From: Streptomyces sp. SAI-127 | GTDB taxonomy: Bacteria > Actinomycetota > Actinomycetes > Streptomycetales > Streptomycetaceae | Direction of reading: 5' to 3' | NCBI RefSeq assembly: GCF_029894425.1 | Contig: NZ_JARXYJ010000001.1 | Location: 3,844,001 to 3,908,000 of the forward strand | Length of the DNA stretch: 64,000 nt | Shown here: piece by piece, positions 52,286-62,255 of the stretch | How the letters are laid out: the number at the start of each line of letters is the position of its first letter | Position numbering within the stretch: position 1 is the stretch's first letter | The notes under the pieces: model-generated | What the model saw: the letters and a program-made list of their open reading frames with translations, nothing else | What the model was told of the DNA's origin: nothing | Databases searched by the model: none | Program-made: the position numbers and the translations under genes

Positions 52286-53139
52286 GACGCGCCCTCGATC
52301 CCGGAGAACAGGTCGCTCTCCTTGTTCTCCCCGTGTTCCCCTCTCACCAATTGGTAGTACTCGGTGGTGAAGAGAGGTTGCGCGAGTTCGTTGGAGAGGG
52401 CGAAGTACGCCCCCGACACATCGATCTGGGTCGCGTGCGCGGCCATCGCGGCGCTCTTGGCGGCGGCGTACGCCGTGCCGTCGATCTCCGTGGTGATCCG
52501 CTCGTCGTCCACCACACCCGGTACGTCGTCGAGGACGGCGGCCTTGGTGAAGGGGAGGCCGGGCAGGTAGTCGTGGAGCCGGGCGAAGGCCTGCTCGCCG
52601 ACCGTGAGCGGTACGCGGTTCCAGTAGACCTTCTCGATCGTCCAGCCCGCCTCGGCGGCGAGCTCCACCGCGCGCATGGCGACCCGGTGGGCCTGGATGT
52701 GGTCGGGGTGGCCGTATCCGCCGTTGTCGTCGTAGGTGACGAGGACCTGGGGACGCACCTGCAGGATCACCTCGACGAGATGGCGGGCCGCCTCGTCGAC
52801 GTCGGCCCGCCAGAAGCAGTGCGGATCGTCGTTGTCGGCGGTGCCCATCATCCCGGAGTCCTGGTACCGGCCGCGGCCGCCGAGGAAACCGAAGTCCTCG
52901 ACGCCCAGTCGCTCCATGGCCGCGGCCAGCTCGCGCTCACGCTCCTGAGCGAGGTCGGCGCCGGTCAGATGCCGGAGTTCCGGGGGAATGACCTCGCCAC
53001 GCTCGCCGAGGGTGCAGGTGACCAGGGTCACCCGGACGCCCTCGGCCGCGTACCTGGCCATGGTCGCGCCGTTGTTGATCGACTCGTCGTCCGGGTGCGC
53101 GTGCACCAGGAGAAGACGCCGAGCGGGCTGTTCCGTCAT
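52282..53139 (-). CDS. mshB: Mycothiol biosynthesis deacetylase MshB
   Basis: 285 residues, PIG-L/LmbE fold. AHPDDE (His15, Asp18) binds the catalytic zinc, and [10 protein letters not shown] gives the second His. It removes acetate from GlcNAc-inositol in mycothiol synthesis. ATG at 53139. Counterpart Rv1170, and the neighbours continue the same synteny. Confidence 0.93.
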   Translation of the reverse strand: MTEQPARRLLLVHAHPDDESINNGATMARYAAEGVRVTLVTCTLGERGEVIPPELRHLTGADLAQERERELAAAMERLGVEDFGFLGGRGRYQDSGMMGTADNDDPHCFWRADVDEAARHLVEVILQVRPQVLVTYDDNGGYGHPDHIQAHRVAMRAVELAAEAGWTIEKVYWNRVPLTVGEQAFARLHDYLPGLPFTKAAVLDDVPGVVDDERITTEIDGTAYAAAKSAAMAAHATQIDVSGAYFALSNELAQPLFTTEYYQLVRGEHGENKESDLFSGIEGAS

Positions 53140-53184
53140 GGCCCCACCCTACGAGGCGCCACGGACAGTCCCGCTCAGCCGGTC

Positions 53185-53379
53185 TCAGAACTTGATACTG
53201 CCGATCATGCCCGCGATGTTGGTCGTCAGCTCACTGATCGTCGGTGCGATCGAGGAAGCCGCGAGATAGAAGCCGAGCAGGATGCACACGACCGCGTGAC
53301 CGCCCTTCAAGCCCGACTTCTTGACCAACAAGAAGACGATGATCGCCAGCAGCACCACCGCCGAAATCGAGAGTGCCAC
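53185..53379 (-). CDS. Small membrane protein (64 aa)
   Basis: Two helices (SISAVVLLAIIVFLLV and GHAVVCILLGFYLAASSIAP) joined by a basic turn, with a Thr-rich amphipathic end. GTG start with a strong GGAGGTGAG. A conserved Streptomyces protein of unknown function; the fold recalls small holin-like or plasmid membrane proteins, which is only a resemblance. Confidence 0.7.
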   Translation of the reverse strand: MALSISAVVLLAIIVFLLVKKSGLKGGHAVVCILLGFYLAASSIAPTISELTTNIAGMIGSIKF

Positions 53380-53567
53380 GGCGGCTCACCTCCAAAGAAC
53401 CCAGGGACGTGGGGGGTCGGACGGGAACGGAACTATGGGGGCAGATAAATCCATACAGCAGCCAGCGGATTCATACCCACTATGCGGTAGTGATCATAAC
53501 TATCCGTGCCTGCGCATCCGTCGGCGCACTGCCGCACAAGGGGGCGCATGGCCAATATGGTCGGGGC

Positions 53568-55688
53568 ATGACGACCGAGCCTGACTCCTTTCCCCGCCGG
53601 CACGCCCGTACCCAGCGCTTCACGCTCGGCGCGCCGCGCGCGTTCACCGTGGCGCCCGACGGATCGCGTGTCGTGTTCCTGCGCTCGAACTCCGGCACGG
53701 ACCGGGCCAATTCACTGTGGGTGCTCGACACGGTGGAGGGCGGGGAGCGCGTGGCGGCCGACCCGCGCGCCCTTCTGGGCGGCGCCGAGGAGCACCTCTC
53801 GCCCGAGGAGCGGGCGCGCCGCGAACGCAGCCGTGAGGGCGGTGCCGGCATCGTCGGCCACGCCACCGACGCAGCCGTCGAGTTGGCCTCTTTCGCCTTG
53901 TCAGGGCGGCTTTTCACGGCGGAGCTGCGAGCCGGTACGGCACGCGAACTGCCCGTCCCCGGGCCGGTGATCGACCCGCGCCCGGCCCCCGACGGACGGC
54001 ACATCGCGTACGTGGCCCGGGGTGCCCTGAGGGTCGTGGGCGCCGAGGGCGAGGAGGACCGGGCGCTCGCCGTCCCGGAGTCGGATCAAGTCACCTACGG
54101 TCTCGCGGAGTTCATCGCGGCCGAGGAGATGGGCCGGTCACGGGGTTTCTGGTGGTCGCCGCAGTCGGACCGGCTGCTGGTCGCGCGCGTGGACGACACG
54201 CCCGTGCAACGCTGGTGGATCTCCGATCCGGCCCACCCGGAGCGTGATCCACACCACGTCCCGTATCCGGCCGCGGGCACTTCCAACGCGGACGTACGGC
54301 TGTTCGTGATGGCCCTGGACGGGGCGCGCACGGAGGTCTCCTGGGACCGGGGGCGCTATCCGTATCTGGCCCATGTGCACTGGTCAGCGGCGGGCGCTCC
54401 GCTGCTGCTCGTACAGGCGCGCGACCAGCGCAGTCAGCTGTATCTCGCGGTGGACCCGGAGTCCGGAGCGACCCGGATGGTGCACGCGGACGAAGATCCA
54501 ATTTGGCTGGATCTTTTCCCTGGGGTGCCCTGTTGGAGCCCTTCGGGCCGGCTCGTGCGGATCGCCGACGAGGGTGGCGCGCGGGTGCTCGCGGTGGGTG
54601 AACGCCCGCTGACCGGACCGCAGTTGCACGTCCGCGCGGTGCTGGACGTGGCCGAGGGCGACGTGCTGGTCTCGGCGTCGGCCGGTACGGAGGCCGAGTC
54701 ACCGGAGACCGGCGAGGTGCACGTCTACCGGGTGAACGAGCTCGGGGTGGAGCGGGTGTCGCAGGAACCCGGCGTGCACTCGGCGGTGCGCGCCGGGGGC
54801 GTGACCGTGCTGGTGTCGGCGGCCCTCGACCGGCCGGGCGCCCGCGCGCGGGTACTGCGCGACGGCAAGGAGATGGCGACTGTCACCTCGTACGCAGAAG
54901 ATCCCGGTTTGACCCCGCGCGTGACACTCGTCGAGGGGGGCGCACGAAAGATCCCGTGCGCCGTGCTTATGCCGCAGGACTACGCCGGTGACAGCCCCCT
55001 TCCGGTTTTGCTGGACCCGTACGGGGGTCCGCACGGGCAGCGGGTGGTCGCCGCGCACCATCCGCACCTGACCTCGCAGTGGTTCGCCGACCAGGGCTTC
55101 GCGGTGGTCGTGGCCGACGGCCGGGGCACCCCGGGCCGCTCCCCCGCCTGGGAGAAGGCGGTCCGGGACGACCTCGCGGCGGTCGTCCTCCAGGACCAGG
55201 TCGACGCCCTCCAGGCGCTCGCCGAGGGCTTCCCTCTCGACCTCTCCCGGGTCGGGATCCGCGGCTGGTCCTTCGGCGGCTATCTGGCGGCCCTCGCGGT
55301 GCTGCGCCGGCCCGACGTCTTCCACGCGGCGGTGGTCGGCGCCCCGGTCAGCGATCTGCGCCTGTACGACACCCACTACCAGGAGCGCTACCTCGGTCAC
55401 CCGGACGAGCAGCCGGCCGTCTACCGCCGCAACTCACTGGTCGACGACGAGGGCCTGGTCGACGCGGCCGAGCCGCACCGCCCGATGATGATCATCCACG
55501 GCCTCGCGGACGACAACGTGGTGGTCGCCCACTCCCTGCGCCTGTCCTCGGCCCTGCTGGCCGCCGGCCGCCCGCACGAGGTGCTCCCGCTGTCCGGTGT
55601 GACCCACATGACCCCGCAGGAGACGGTCGCGGAGAACCTGCTGCGGCTTCAGCTGGACTTCCTGAAGCGGTCGTTGGGGATGCTGTAG
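53568..55688 (+). CDS. S9 family prolyl oligopeptidase (DPP IV-like)
   Basis: 706 residues: N-terminal beta-propeller to about 440, then an alpha/beta hydrolase domain. Catalytic triad Ser568 (GWSFGGY), Asp648 (HGLADDN) and His680 (GVTHMTP); Asp-His spacing of 32 equals that in DPP IV. Cleaves dipeptides after Pro or Ala. No signal peptide, so cytoplasmic, where it could process peptides taken up by the Dpp importers nearby. ATG at 53568. Confidence 0.9.
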   Translation: MTTEPDSFPRRHARTQRFTLGAPRAFTVAPDGSRVVFLRSNSGTDRANSLWVLDTVEGGERVAADPRALLGGAEEHLSPEERARRERSREGGAGIVGHATDAAVELASFALSGRLFTAELRAGTARELPVPGPVIDPRPAPDGRHIAYVARGALRVVGAEGEEDRALAVPESDQVTYGLAEFIAAEEMGRSRGFWWSPQSDRLLVARVDDTPVQRWWISDPAHPERDPHHVPYPAAGTSNADVRLFVMALDGARTEVSWDRGRYPYLAHVHWSAAGAPLLLVQARDQRSQLYLAVDPESGATRMVHADEDPIWLDLFPGVPCWSPSGRLVRIADEGGARVLAVGERPLTGPQLHVRAVLDVAEGDVLVSASAGTEAESPETGEVHVYRVNELGVERVSQEPGVHSAVRAGGVTVLVSAALDRPGARARVLRDGKEMATVTSYAEDPGLTPRVTLVEGGARKIPCAVLMPQDYAGDSPLPVLLDPYGGPHGQRVVAAHHPHLTSQWFADQGFAVVVADGRGTPGRSPAWEKAVRDDLAAVVLQDQVDALQALAEGFPLDLSRVGIRGWSFGGYLAALAVLRRPDVFHAAVVGAPVSDLRLYDTHYQERYLGHPDEQPAVYRRNSLVDDEGLVDAAEPHRPMMIIHGLADDNVVVAHSLRLSSALLAAGRPHEVLPLSGVTHMTPQETVAENLLRLQLDFLKRSLGML

Positions 55689-55695
55689 GAACAGC

Positions 55696-55731
55696 AGCGG
55701 GCCGGGACGACATGGCGCGTCCCGGCCCGCT
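55696..55731. terminator. Convergent terminator
   Basis: 14-bp perfect stem (AGCGGGCCGGGACG) with an 8-base loop between the S9 peptidase and the dppF gene. Confidence 0.8.
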
Positions 55732-55810
55732 TACGGCACCCGCACGGCCGTACGTCGTAGAGACTGACGCGTCCGTATATCGGAACCGGGTCAGCCAAGT
55801 TGCCTCCGTG

Positions 55811-56848
55811 TTACTCCGGCTCCTTGGTCGTGACGACCTGCTTCTCCTCCGCGAAGTGGCACGCCGAGTCGTGTGCCGCCGGCCCGCCCGCGAACCGGAA
55901 CTCCGCGGGCACCGCCAGCGCCGGGACCTCCAGCGCGCAGCGCTCCTGGGCCTTCCAGCAACGGGTACGGAAGCGGCACCCGGACGGGATGTTCGTCGGG
56001 GACGGGACGTCACCCGTGAGGATGATCCGCTCCCGGCGCTCGCGGGCCTCCGGGTCGGGCACCGGCACGGCGGACAGCAGCGCCTGGGTGTAGGGGTGGG
56101 TCGGATGGTCGTAGATCTCGGCGTCCCGGCCGATCTCGACGATCCGCCCGAGGTACATCACCCCGACCCGGTCCGAGATGTGCCGGACGATCGACAGGTC
56201 GTGCGCGATGAAGAGGTACGACAGCTCGAACTCGCTCTGGAGCCGGTCGAGGAGGTTGATCACCTGGGCCTGGACGGAGACGTCGAGGGCGGAGACCGGT
56301 TCGTCGGCGACGATGACCTCCGGGCGCAGGGCCAGTCCGCGCGCGATGCCGATGCGTTGGCGCTGACCGCCGGAGAACTGGTGCGGATAGCGGTTGATGT
56401 ACTCGGGGTTGAGGCCCACGACGTCCAGCAGGTCCTGGACCTTCCTGCGCCGGTCTCCCTTGGGGGCCACCTCGGGGTGGATGTCGTACGGCTCCCCGAT
56501 GATGTCGCCGACCGTCATACGGGGGTTGAGCGAGGTGTACGGGTCCTGGAAGACCATCTGGATGTTGCGGCGGACCGACCTGAGCGCCTTGCCGGAGAGC
56601 TTGGTGATGTCCTCGCCCTTGTACTTGATCACCCCTGCGGTCGGCCGCTCGAGATGGACGAGCATCTTGGCGACGGTCGACTTGCCGCAGCCGGACTCCC
56701 CGACGATGCCGAGGGTCTCTCCCTTGTCGAGGGAGAAGTCCACACCGTCGACGGCCTTGACGGCACCGACGTGTTTCTTGAACAGAATGCCCCGCGTCAA
56801 GGGATAGTGCTTGACCAGTCCACCCACTTCCAGGATCGGCTCAACCAT
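55811..56848 (-). CDS. Oligopeptide ABC importer ATPase, DppF type
   Basis: 345 residues: Walker [10 protein letters not shown], signature [16 protein letters not shown], Walker [13 protein letters not shown], and a Cys-rich C-terminal oligo_HPY region (C-x6-C and C-x6-C) expected to hold an Fe-S cluster. Start ATG overlaps the dppD stop by eight bases. Last gene of the importer operon. Confidence 0.92.
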   Translation of the reverse strand: MVEPILEVGGLVKHYPLTRGILFKKHVGAVKAVDGVDFSLDKGETLGIVGESGCGKSTVAKMLVHLERPTAGVIKYKGEDITKLSGKALRSVRRNIQMVFQDPYTSLNPRMTVGDIIGEPYDIHPEVAPKGDRRRKVQDLLDVVGLNPEYINRYPHQFSGGQRQRIGIARGLALRPEVIVADEPVSALDVSVQAQVINLLDRLQSEFELSYLFIAHDLSIVRHISDRVGVMYLGRIVEIGRDAEIYDHPTHPYTQALLSAVPVPDPEARERRERIILTGDVPSPTNIPSGCRFRTRCWKAQERCALEVPALAVPAEFRFAGGPAAHDSACHFAEEKQVVTTKEPE

Positions 56849-57815
56849 TGAGGCACTCCGTCCAGAAGTGACAGGCACTCGTCCGCCTGTCGTCGACGTC
56901 GTACAGAGGCGGTACGTCCGTGCGGCAGACGTCCCGGGCCATCGGGCACCGGGGGTTGAACGCGCAACCCGGCGGGATGTTCATCAGGTTGGGCGGCAGT
57001 CCCTTGATGGCGTACAGCTCCTGACCCTTCTGATCGAGACGGGGGATGGAGTCGAGGAGTCCGCGCGTGTAGGGGTGGGCCGGTGCCTTGTAGATGTCGT
57101 GGACGGGGGCCTGCTCGACGATCCGTCCGGCGTACATGACGGCGATCCGGTCGGCCACGTCCGCGACGACACCGAGGTCGTGGGTGATGAGGATGAGCCC
57201 CATGTTGTACTCGCGCTGGAGTTCGGCGAGCAGGTCCATCACCTGGGCCTGGACGGTGACGTCGAGCGCGGTCGTCGGTTCGTCGGCGATGATCAGCGCG
57301 GGTTCCAGGGCGAGCGCCATCGCGATCATGATGCGCTGGCGCATGCCGCCGGAGAACTGGTGCGGATAGTCCTTCACGCGCTCCTTGGCGGCCGGGATGC
57401 GCACCCGGTCCATCAGGTCGACGGCCCTGGCCCGGGCGTCCTTCTTCGACATCCCGCGGTGCACGACGAACATCTCGCCGAGCTGGTCTCCGACGCTCAG
57501 TACGGGATTCAGCGACGACAGCGCGTCCTGGAAGATCATCGCCATCTGTGCGCCACGGACCTTGCGCCGCTCGTCCTCCTTCAGCTTCAGCAGGTCCTGC
57601 CCCTGGAAGACGATCTCGCCGCCGGTGATCCGCCCCGGAGGAATGTCGAGGATCCCCATGATCGCCTGCGCGGTCACCGACTTCCCGGACCCCGACTCCC
57701 CGAGCACGGCGAGGGTCTCGCCCTCGTCCACCCCGTAGTCGACCCCGTTGACCGCCTTGGCGACCCCGTCCCTGGTCCTGAACTCCACATGCAGATCACG
57801 CACTTCGAGCAGCAC
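56841..57815 (-). CDS. Oligopeptide ABC importer ATPase, DppD type
   Basis: 324 residues: [37 protein letters not shown], oligo_HPY Cys motif near 290. GTG start with GAGGTGAG just upstream. A 185-base gap precedes it, with an imperfect copy of the dppC tail and start-site sequence, so its start region was probably duplicated. Confidence 0.92.
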   Translation of the reverse strand: MLLEVRDLHVEFRTRDGVAKAVNGVDYGVDEGETLAVLGESGSGKSVTAQAIMGILDIPPGRITGGEIVFQGQDLLKLKEDERRKVRGAQMAMIFQDALSSLNPVLSVGDQLGEMFVVHRGMSKKDARARAVDLMDRVRIPAAKERVKDYPHQFSGGMRQRIMIAMALALEPALIIADEPTTALDVTVQAQVMDLLAELQREYNMGLILITHDLGVVADVADRIAVMYAGRIVEQAPVHDIYKAPAHPYTRGLLDSIPRLDQKGQELYAIKGLPPNLMNIPPGCAFNPRCPMARDVCRTDVPPLYDVDDRRTSACHFWTECLNG

Positions 57816-58000
57816 GGCGACTCACCTCGGCTTCGGGTCGGGACGACGTCTTCGGCGGCCGAACCGCGCCGCGCCTCGGCTCCGGGGTGCGCGTCGGGTG
57901 CGGCGCCACCGGGCAGGACGACGTGGTGCGGGCGGAAGGAGCGCGGGGTCCGCCGGCCCGCACTGCCGCACCTCTCGCGCGCGCTCAGCACCACGTCCGC
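57816..58000 (-). repeat. Duplicated gene-junction sequence between dppC and dppD
   Basis: The 25-base segment around CACCTC(A/G)GCTTCGGGTCG occurs at 57822 and again at 58001. The copy at 58001 is the real end of dppC and the one at 57822 lies just before dppD. Between the copies is about 155 bases with no gene. It reads as an insertion flanked by direct repeats or a decayed tandem copy. Confidence 0.6.
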
Positions 58001-58969
58001 TCACCTCAGCTTCGGGTCGAGGGCGTCGCGGACCGCGTCGCCGAGCATGATGAAGGCGAGGACCGTGATCGCGAGGGCTCCGGCCGGCCAGAGGAGCATG
58101 TGCGGGGCGTTGCGGATGTAGGCGGAGGCCGCGGAGATGTCGATGCCCCAGCTGACCGTGGGGGGTTTGAGGCCCACGCCGAGGTACGACAGGGTCGCTT
58201 CCAGGGCGATGTAGGTGCCGAGCGCGATGGTCGCGACCACGATCACCGGGGCGACCGCGTTCGGGGCGATGTGGCGCAGCAGCAGGCGGGAGTTGGAGGC
58301 GCCGAGCGCCCTGGCCGCCTGTACGTAGTCGTTCTGTCTGGCGGTGATGACCGAGCCGCGCGCGATGCGGGAGATCTGCGGCCAGCCCAGCAGCACCATG
58401 AACCCGATGACCGGCCACACCGTGCTGCTGGTGACGACCGACAGGAGCACCAGGCCGCCGAGGACCACCGGGATCGCGAAGAAGATGTCCGTGGTGCGGG
58501 ACAGGATCGAGTCCGGGAAGCCTCCGAAGAACCCGGCGAGGCCGCCGAGGACCGACCCGAGGATCGCGACGCCCAGCGTGGCACAGACGCCCACCGTCAC
58601 CGACGTACGGGCGCCGTAGACCGTGCGCGTGTAGACGTCGCAGCCCTGGCCGTCGTAGCCGAAGGGATGGCCCGGCTGGGAGCCCTCCTGGGCCTTGGAG
58701 AGGTCGCACTTGAGGGGGTTGCCCGAGGTGATCAGCGAGGGCCACAGGGAGATGACGACCAGGAAGAGGATCACCAGGGCGGAGATGATGAAGACGGGGT
58801 TGCGGCGCAGGTCGCGCCAGGCGTCGGACCAGAGGGAGCGGGGTCTGTCCAGAGGGGTCGTGTCGTCGGGGCCCTTCTCCAGGGTGGTCGCCTCGCTCAC
58901 CGCGAGATCCATGGCACCGCCCGCTCCGGTCCCGGCGATGGCTCCCTCTTGTTCCTGGGGTTCAGGCAT
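58001..58969 (-). CDS. Oligopeptide ABC importer permease, DppC type
   Basis: 322 residues; cytoplasmic head of about 60, first helix FIISALVILFLVVISLWPSL, then the core BPD_transp_1 domain with the EAA-type loop (ARALGASNSRLLLRHIAPN) and the end GDAVRDALDPKLR. Start ATG at 58969 overlaps the dppB stop by eight bases. Confidence 0.92.
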   Translation of the reverse strand: MPEPQEQEGAIAGTGAGGAMDLAVSEATTLEKGPDDTTPLDRPRSLWSDAWRDLRRNPVFIISALVILFLVVISLWPSLITSGNPLKCDLSKAQEGSQPGHPFGYDGQGCDVYTRTVYGARTSVTVGVCATLGVAILGSVLGGLAGFFGGFPDSILSRTTDIFFAIPVVLGGLVLLSVVTSSTVWPVIGFMVLLGWPQISRIARGSVITARQNDYVQAARALGASNSRLLLRHIAPNAVAPVIVVATIALGTYIALEATLSYLGVGLKPPTVSWGIDISAASAYIRNAPHMLLWPAGALAITVLAFIMLGDAVRDALDPKLR

Positions 58970-59885
58970 AGCGGATCCTGGGGTCGAGGACGGCGTACAG
59001 GAGGTCGACGAGCAGGTTGGCGACCAGGAAGACCAGGACGAGCACGGTGACGAAACCGACCACGGTCTGGGTGTTCTGGCGCAGGATGCCCTGGTAGAGC
59101 TGGTAGCCGACGCCGTGGATGTTGAAGATGCGCTCGGTGACGATCGCACCGCCCATCAGGGCGCCGATGTCGGTGCCGATGAAGGTGACCACGGGAATGA
59201 GCGAGTTGCGGAGCAGATGCCTCACGATGACCCGCTGTCTCGGCAGACCCTTGGCCACCGCCGTACGGACGTAGTCCGAGCGCCGGTTCTCCGCGATCGA
59301 CGTGCGGGTCAGCCGGGTCACGTACGCCAGTGACACGGAGGCGAGGACCAGGCCCGGCACGAGCAGTTCGCCGAAGGTGGCGTCCGTGGACACCGAGGGT
59401 TTGATCCAGCCCCACTCGACGCCGAGGAGGAGCTGGAGCAGCAGACCGGTGACGAAGGTGGGGATGGAGATCACGACGAGGGTGAGCAGGAGGACCGAGG
59501 TGTCGACGGGGCGGCCGCGCTTGAGTCCGGTGATCACGCCCAGGGTGATGCCGATGACGATCTCGATGAGGATCGCGACGATCGTCAGCCGGATGGTCAC
59601 GGGGAACGCCGTCGCCATCAGCTCGGTGACCTTCTGGCCGTTGAACGCGGTGCCGAAGTCGCCGGTGAAGACGTTCCCCATGTAGGTCAGGTACTGCTGC
59701 CAGACCGGCTTGTCGAGGCCGAACTCCTTCTTGAGCTGGGCGGCCGTCGCCGCGTCGCACTGCTTGTCGCCGCACAGGCCCGCGATGGGGTCGCCCATCA
59801 CGTTCACCATGAGGAAGATCAGCAGGGTCGACCCGATGAACACCGGGATCATCTGGAGCAGACGCCGGACGACGTACCGTCCCAT
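58962..59885 (-). CDS. Oligopeptide ABC importer permease, DppB type
   Basis: 307 residues: N-terminal helix (RRLLQMIPVFIGSTLLIFLMV), loop with a CGDKQC disulphide-type pair, then the five-helix permease core with the EAA loop (AVAKGLPRQRVIVRHLLRNS). Starts seven bases after the binding-protein stop. Confidence 0.92.
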   Translation of the reverse strand: MGRYVVRRLLQMIPVFIGSTLLIFLMVNVMGDPIAGLCGDKQCDAATAAQLKKEFGLDKPVWQQYLTYMGNVFTGDFGTAFNGQKVTELMATAFPVTIRLTIVAILIEIVIGITLGVITGLKRGRPVDTSVLLLTLVVISIPTFVTGLLLQLLLGVEWGWIKPSVSTDATFGELLVPGLVLASVSLAYVTRLTRTSIAENRRSDYVRTAVAKGLPRQRVIVRHLLRNSLIPVVTFIGTDIGALMGGAIVTERIFNIHGVGYQLYQGILRQNTQTVVGFVTVLVLVFLVANLLVDLLYAVLDPRIRYA

Positions 59886-59892
59886 GGCGGGG

Positions 59893-61533
59893 TCAGCCGA
59901 CCTTGATCTCGTTGTAGACGGGGACGCTGAACGGGTTGAGCTTCACGTTCGAGAGCCGCTCCGAGTAGCCGGCGCTGCCGTTCTGGTACCAGAGCGGGAT
60001 GGCGGCCATGTTGTCCCGTACGACCTTCTCGGCCTCCTGGAACTTCTCCACCGCCTTGGTGGTGTCGGTCTCGGCGTTGGCCTCGTTGACGAGCTTGTCG
60101 AAGTCCTTGTTGGTCCACTTGCCGTCGTTGGAGGAGGCGTTGGTGTAGTAGAGCGGCTGGAGGAAGTTCTGGATGAGCGGGTAGTCCATCTGCCAGCCCG
60201 CCCGGAAGGGGCCGCTCATCTTCTTCGCGGTGATCTGGCTGCGGAAGTCGGCGAAGGTGCCCACGGGGTTGCCGACGCAGGCCTTGTCGTTGTCGAGCGC
60301 GTTGTTGATGGAGTTGCAGACGGCGTCGACCCACTGCTTGTGGGAGCCGGTGTCCGCGTTGTACGTGATCTTGATCTGACCGCCGGGGAGTCCGCCGCCG
60401 TCCTCGATGAGCTTCTTGGCCGCGTCGGGGTCGTAGTCGCAGGCGTCCCCGCACAGTCCGTCCTGGAAGCCGCCCTCCTTGCCGAGGACCGGGGAGGTCC
60501 AGTCGGTGGCGGGGGTGCGGGTCTTCTGGAAGATCGTCTCGGTGATCTGGTCGCGGTTGATCGCCCGGGAGAGGCCGGTGCGGACCTTCTCCATCCCGGC
60601 CGTGTTCCACCTCTTGTCGTAGAACGGGAAGGCGAGGGTCTGGATGATGCCGGCCGGGGTGTTGATGTAGCGGTCGCCGAGGTCGTTCTTGGCGTTCTTG
60701 AGCTGGGCGGCCGGGACGTCGTCCACCAGGTCGAGGTTGCCGGCCAGCAGGTCGGTGTAGGCGGTGTTGTTGTCGGTGTAGACCTTGAGGGTCACGCCGC
60801 CGTTCTGGGCCTTGTCCGGGCCGGGGTAGGCGTCCCACTTCTTCAGGGCCATCTGCGAGCCCTTGGTGTACGAGTCGATGGTGTAGGGCCCGTTCCCGAC
60901 GGGCTTCTGCAGCCAGGCCGCGTGGTCGTTGAAGAACGCCTGCGGGAGCGGGGCGTAGGCGGGGTAGCCGAGGGTGTCGGGGAAGGTCGAGAACTTCTGG
61001 CTGAGCTTGACGGTGAAGGTCTGCTCGCCGGTGACCTTCAGTCCGGAGAGGGTGTCGGCGCTCTGCTTGCTGCCGTCCTCCGGGTGCGTCTTGTCGTATC
61101 CGTCGATGTAGCCGAAGAAGTAGGCGTTCTTCTGGTTGTTCTTGAGGGAGGCTCCGTAGTTCCAGGCGTCCACGAACGACTTGGCGGTGACCTTCTCGCC
61201 GTTGCTGAAGGTCCAGCCGCTCTTGACCGTGATGGTGAAGTTCTGCGAGTCGCTCGTGTCGATCTTCTCGGCGAGCATGTCCTCGGCCTTGCCGGTCTCC
61301 GGGTTGTACTTCTTCAGGCTCCGGAAGATCATGTCGAGGACCTTGCCGCCCTGCACCTCGTTGGTGTTGGCGGGCTCCAGCGGGTTCTGCGGGTCACCCC
61401 AGGAGGAGCTCAGCACGGCGCCGCCGTCACTGCTGCCGCCGCTGTCGCTGCCGCTGTCCCCGCCACAGGCCGCCGCCGCGAGGGCTACCGCCGCCGCGCA
61501 AGCGGCCCATTTGGCGCGCGTGGCTCCACGCAT
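59893..61533 (-). CDS. Oligopeptide-binding lipoprotein (SBP family 5)
   Basis: 546 residues: signal peptide with lipobox AAAAC (Cys23), Gly/Ser linker, then SBP_bac_5 domain (SSWGDPQNPLEPANT, NFTITVKSGWTFSNGEKVTA, and a central PVGNGPYTIDSY block). It captures peptides outside the membrane. Strong GAGGAGG ribosome site before the ATG. It heads the five-gene importer operon. Confidence 0.92.
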   Translation of the reverse strand: MRGATRAKWAACAAAVALAAAACGGDSGSDSGGSSDGGAVLSSSWGDPQNPLEPANTNEVQGGKVLDMIFRSLKKYNPETGKAEDMLAEKIDTSDSQNFTITVKSGWTFSNGEKVTAKSFVDAWNYGASLKNNQKNAYFFGYIDGYDKTHPEDGSKQSADTLSGLKVTGEQTFTVKLSQKFSTFPDTLGYPAYAPLPQAFFNDHAAWLQKPVGNGPYTIDSYTKGSQMALKKWDAYPGPDKAQNGGVTLKVYTDNNTAYTDLLAGNLDLVDDVPAAQLKNAKNDLGDRYINTPAGIIQTLAFPFYDKRWNTAGMEKVRTGLSRAINRDQITETIFQKTRTPATDWTSPVLGKEGGFQDGLCGDACDYDPDAAKKLIEDGGGLPGGQIKITYNADTGSHKQWVDAVCNSINNALDNDKACVGNPVGTFADFRSQITAKKMSGPFRAGWQMDYPLIQNFLQPLYYTNASSNDGKWTNKDFDKLVNEANAETDTTKAVEKFQEAEKVVRDNMAAIPLWYQNGSAGYSERLSNVKLNPFSVPVYNEIKVG

Positions 61534-61697
61534 GGAGTGCCTCCTCAAGAATGATCCGTTACCGGCCAATATCAAACGAAGAGGGGCATTTCGCATGCCT
61601 GGGTAGGCCTTTGGGGGGTGGGGGGCGACAGGTGGGGGCACGGAGGCGACGGGGGCCACGTCAAGGGGCCGGGGGGTCAGGGGGCCGTCAGGCGAGG

Positions 61698-62033
61698 CCG
61701 CCAACAGCCCGAGGCGCCACCAGACCCAGCTCTGCCCCTGCGTCAGGCGCGGATAGGTCAGGGGGCCGGGGACCAGGGGTTGGGGCCTCCGGGCCGGGCC
61801 GCCAACAGCCCGAGGCGCCGCCAGACCCAGCTCTGCCCCTGCGTCAGACGCGGACAGATAATGGGACCTGGGACCAGGGGTCGGGGCCCCAGGCCGGGCC
61901 GCCAACAGGCCGAGGCGCCACCAGACCCAGCTCTGCCCCTGCGTCAGGCGCGGACAGGTCAGGGGGCCGGGAACCAGGGGTTGGGGGCCTCCGGGCCGGG
62001 CCGCCAGCAGGTCGAGGTGCCGCCAGACCCGGT
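61698..62033. repeat. Four ~101-bp tandem repeats, non-coding
   Basis: Copies start at 61698, 61799, 61899 and 62001 (periods 101, 100, 102). The core (CCAGACCCAGCTCTGCCCCT with CAG/ACGCGGA next to it) is almost identical in the first three, while the fourth is partial. Each copy also carries GGGCCGGG and CCAGGGG blocks. Confidence 0.9.
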
Positions 62034-62198
62034 TGGCGATGGTCAGGGGGGCCGCCAACCCAAGGTGGCGGCAGGCCGTGCCGCGGCGCCGGCAGACCAC
62101 GCCGCCGGCAGCTCGACGTGTCGCCAGGTCCACCTGGGGTCCCGGCCTCCGGTCACCTCCACCGGCATCGGCTCGGCGGCAGAGCAGGGGGAAAACCG

Positions 62199-62237
62199 CG
62201 GCCGGGGGCGGAGGCGTAGCGTCTCCGCCCCCGGCCG
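62199..62237 (-). terminator. Terminator of the second dppF operon
   Basis: 15-bp perfect stem (CGGCCGGGGGCGGAG) with a 9-base loop, 18 bases downstream of the dppF stop on the minus strand. Confidence 0.8.
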
Positions 62238-62255
62238 GGGGTTGTGCAGGGCGCG

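Larger units (their letters stand above)
61534..62255. other. Long non-coding region with tandem repeats
   Basis: 722 bases without a gene between two Dpp-type operons. It holds the promoter of the binding-protein gene, the 101-bp repeat array (61698-62033) and a further GC-rich stretch of 200 bases with fragments of the repeat. No ORF in it looks protein-coding by codon use. Confidence 0.8.

Noticed and set aside
59710..61554. 614-codon frame opposite the binding-protein and dppB genes
   Set aside because: Antisense to a lipoprotein and permease with full motifs; Val/Gly/Leu composition is a GC-skew shadow.
61698..62033. Possible CRISPR array
   Set aside because: Repeats of about 101 bp lie head to tail without uniform spacers and no cas genes are present.
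61534..62133. Extension of the binding-protein frame through the repeats to a start at 62133
   Set aside because: The lipoprotein signal and GAGGAGG site at 61533 give a normal N-terminus, and the repeat period of about 101 bases shifts reading frame from copy to copy, so it is not coding.
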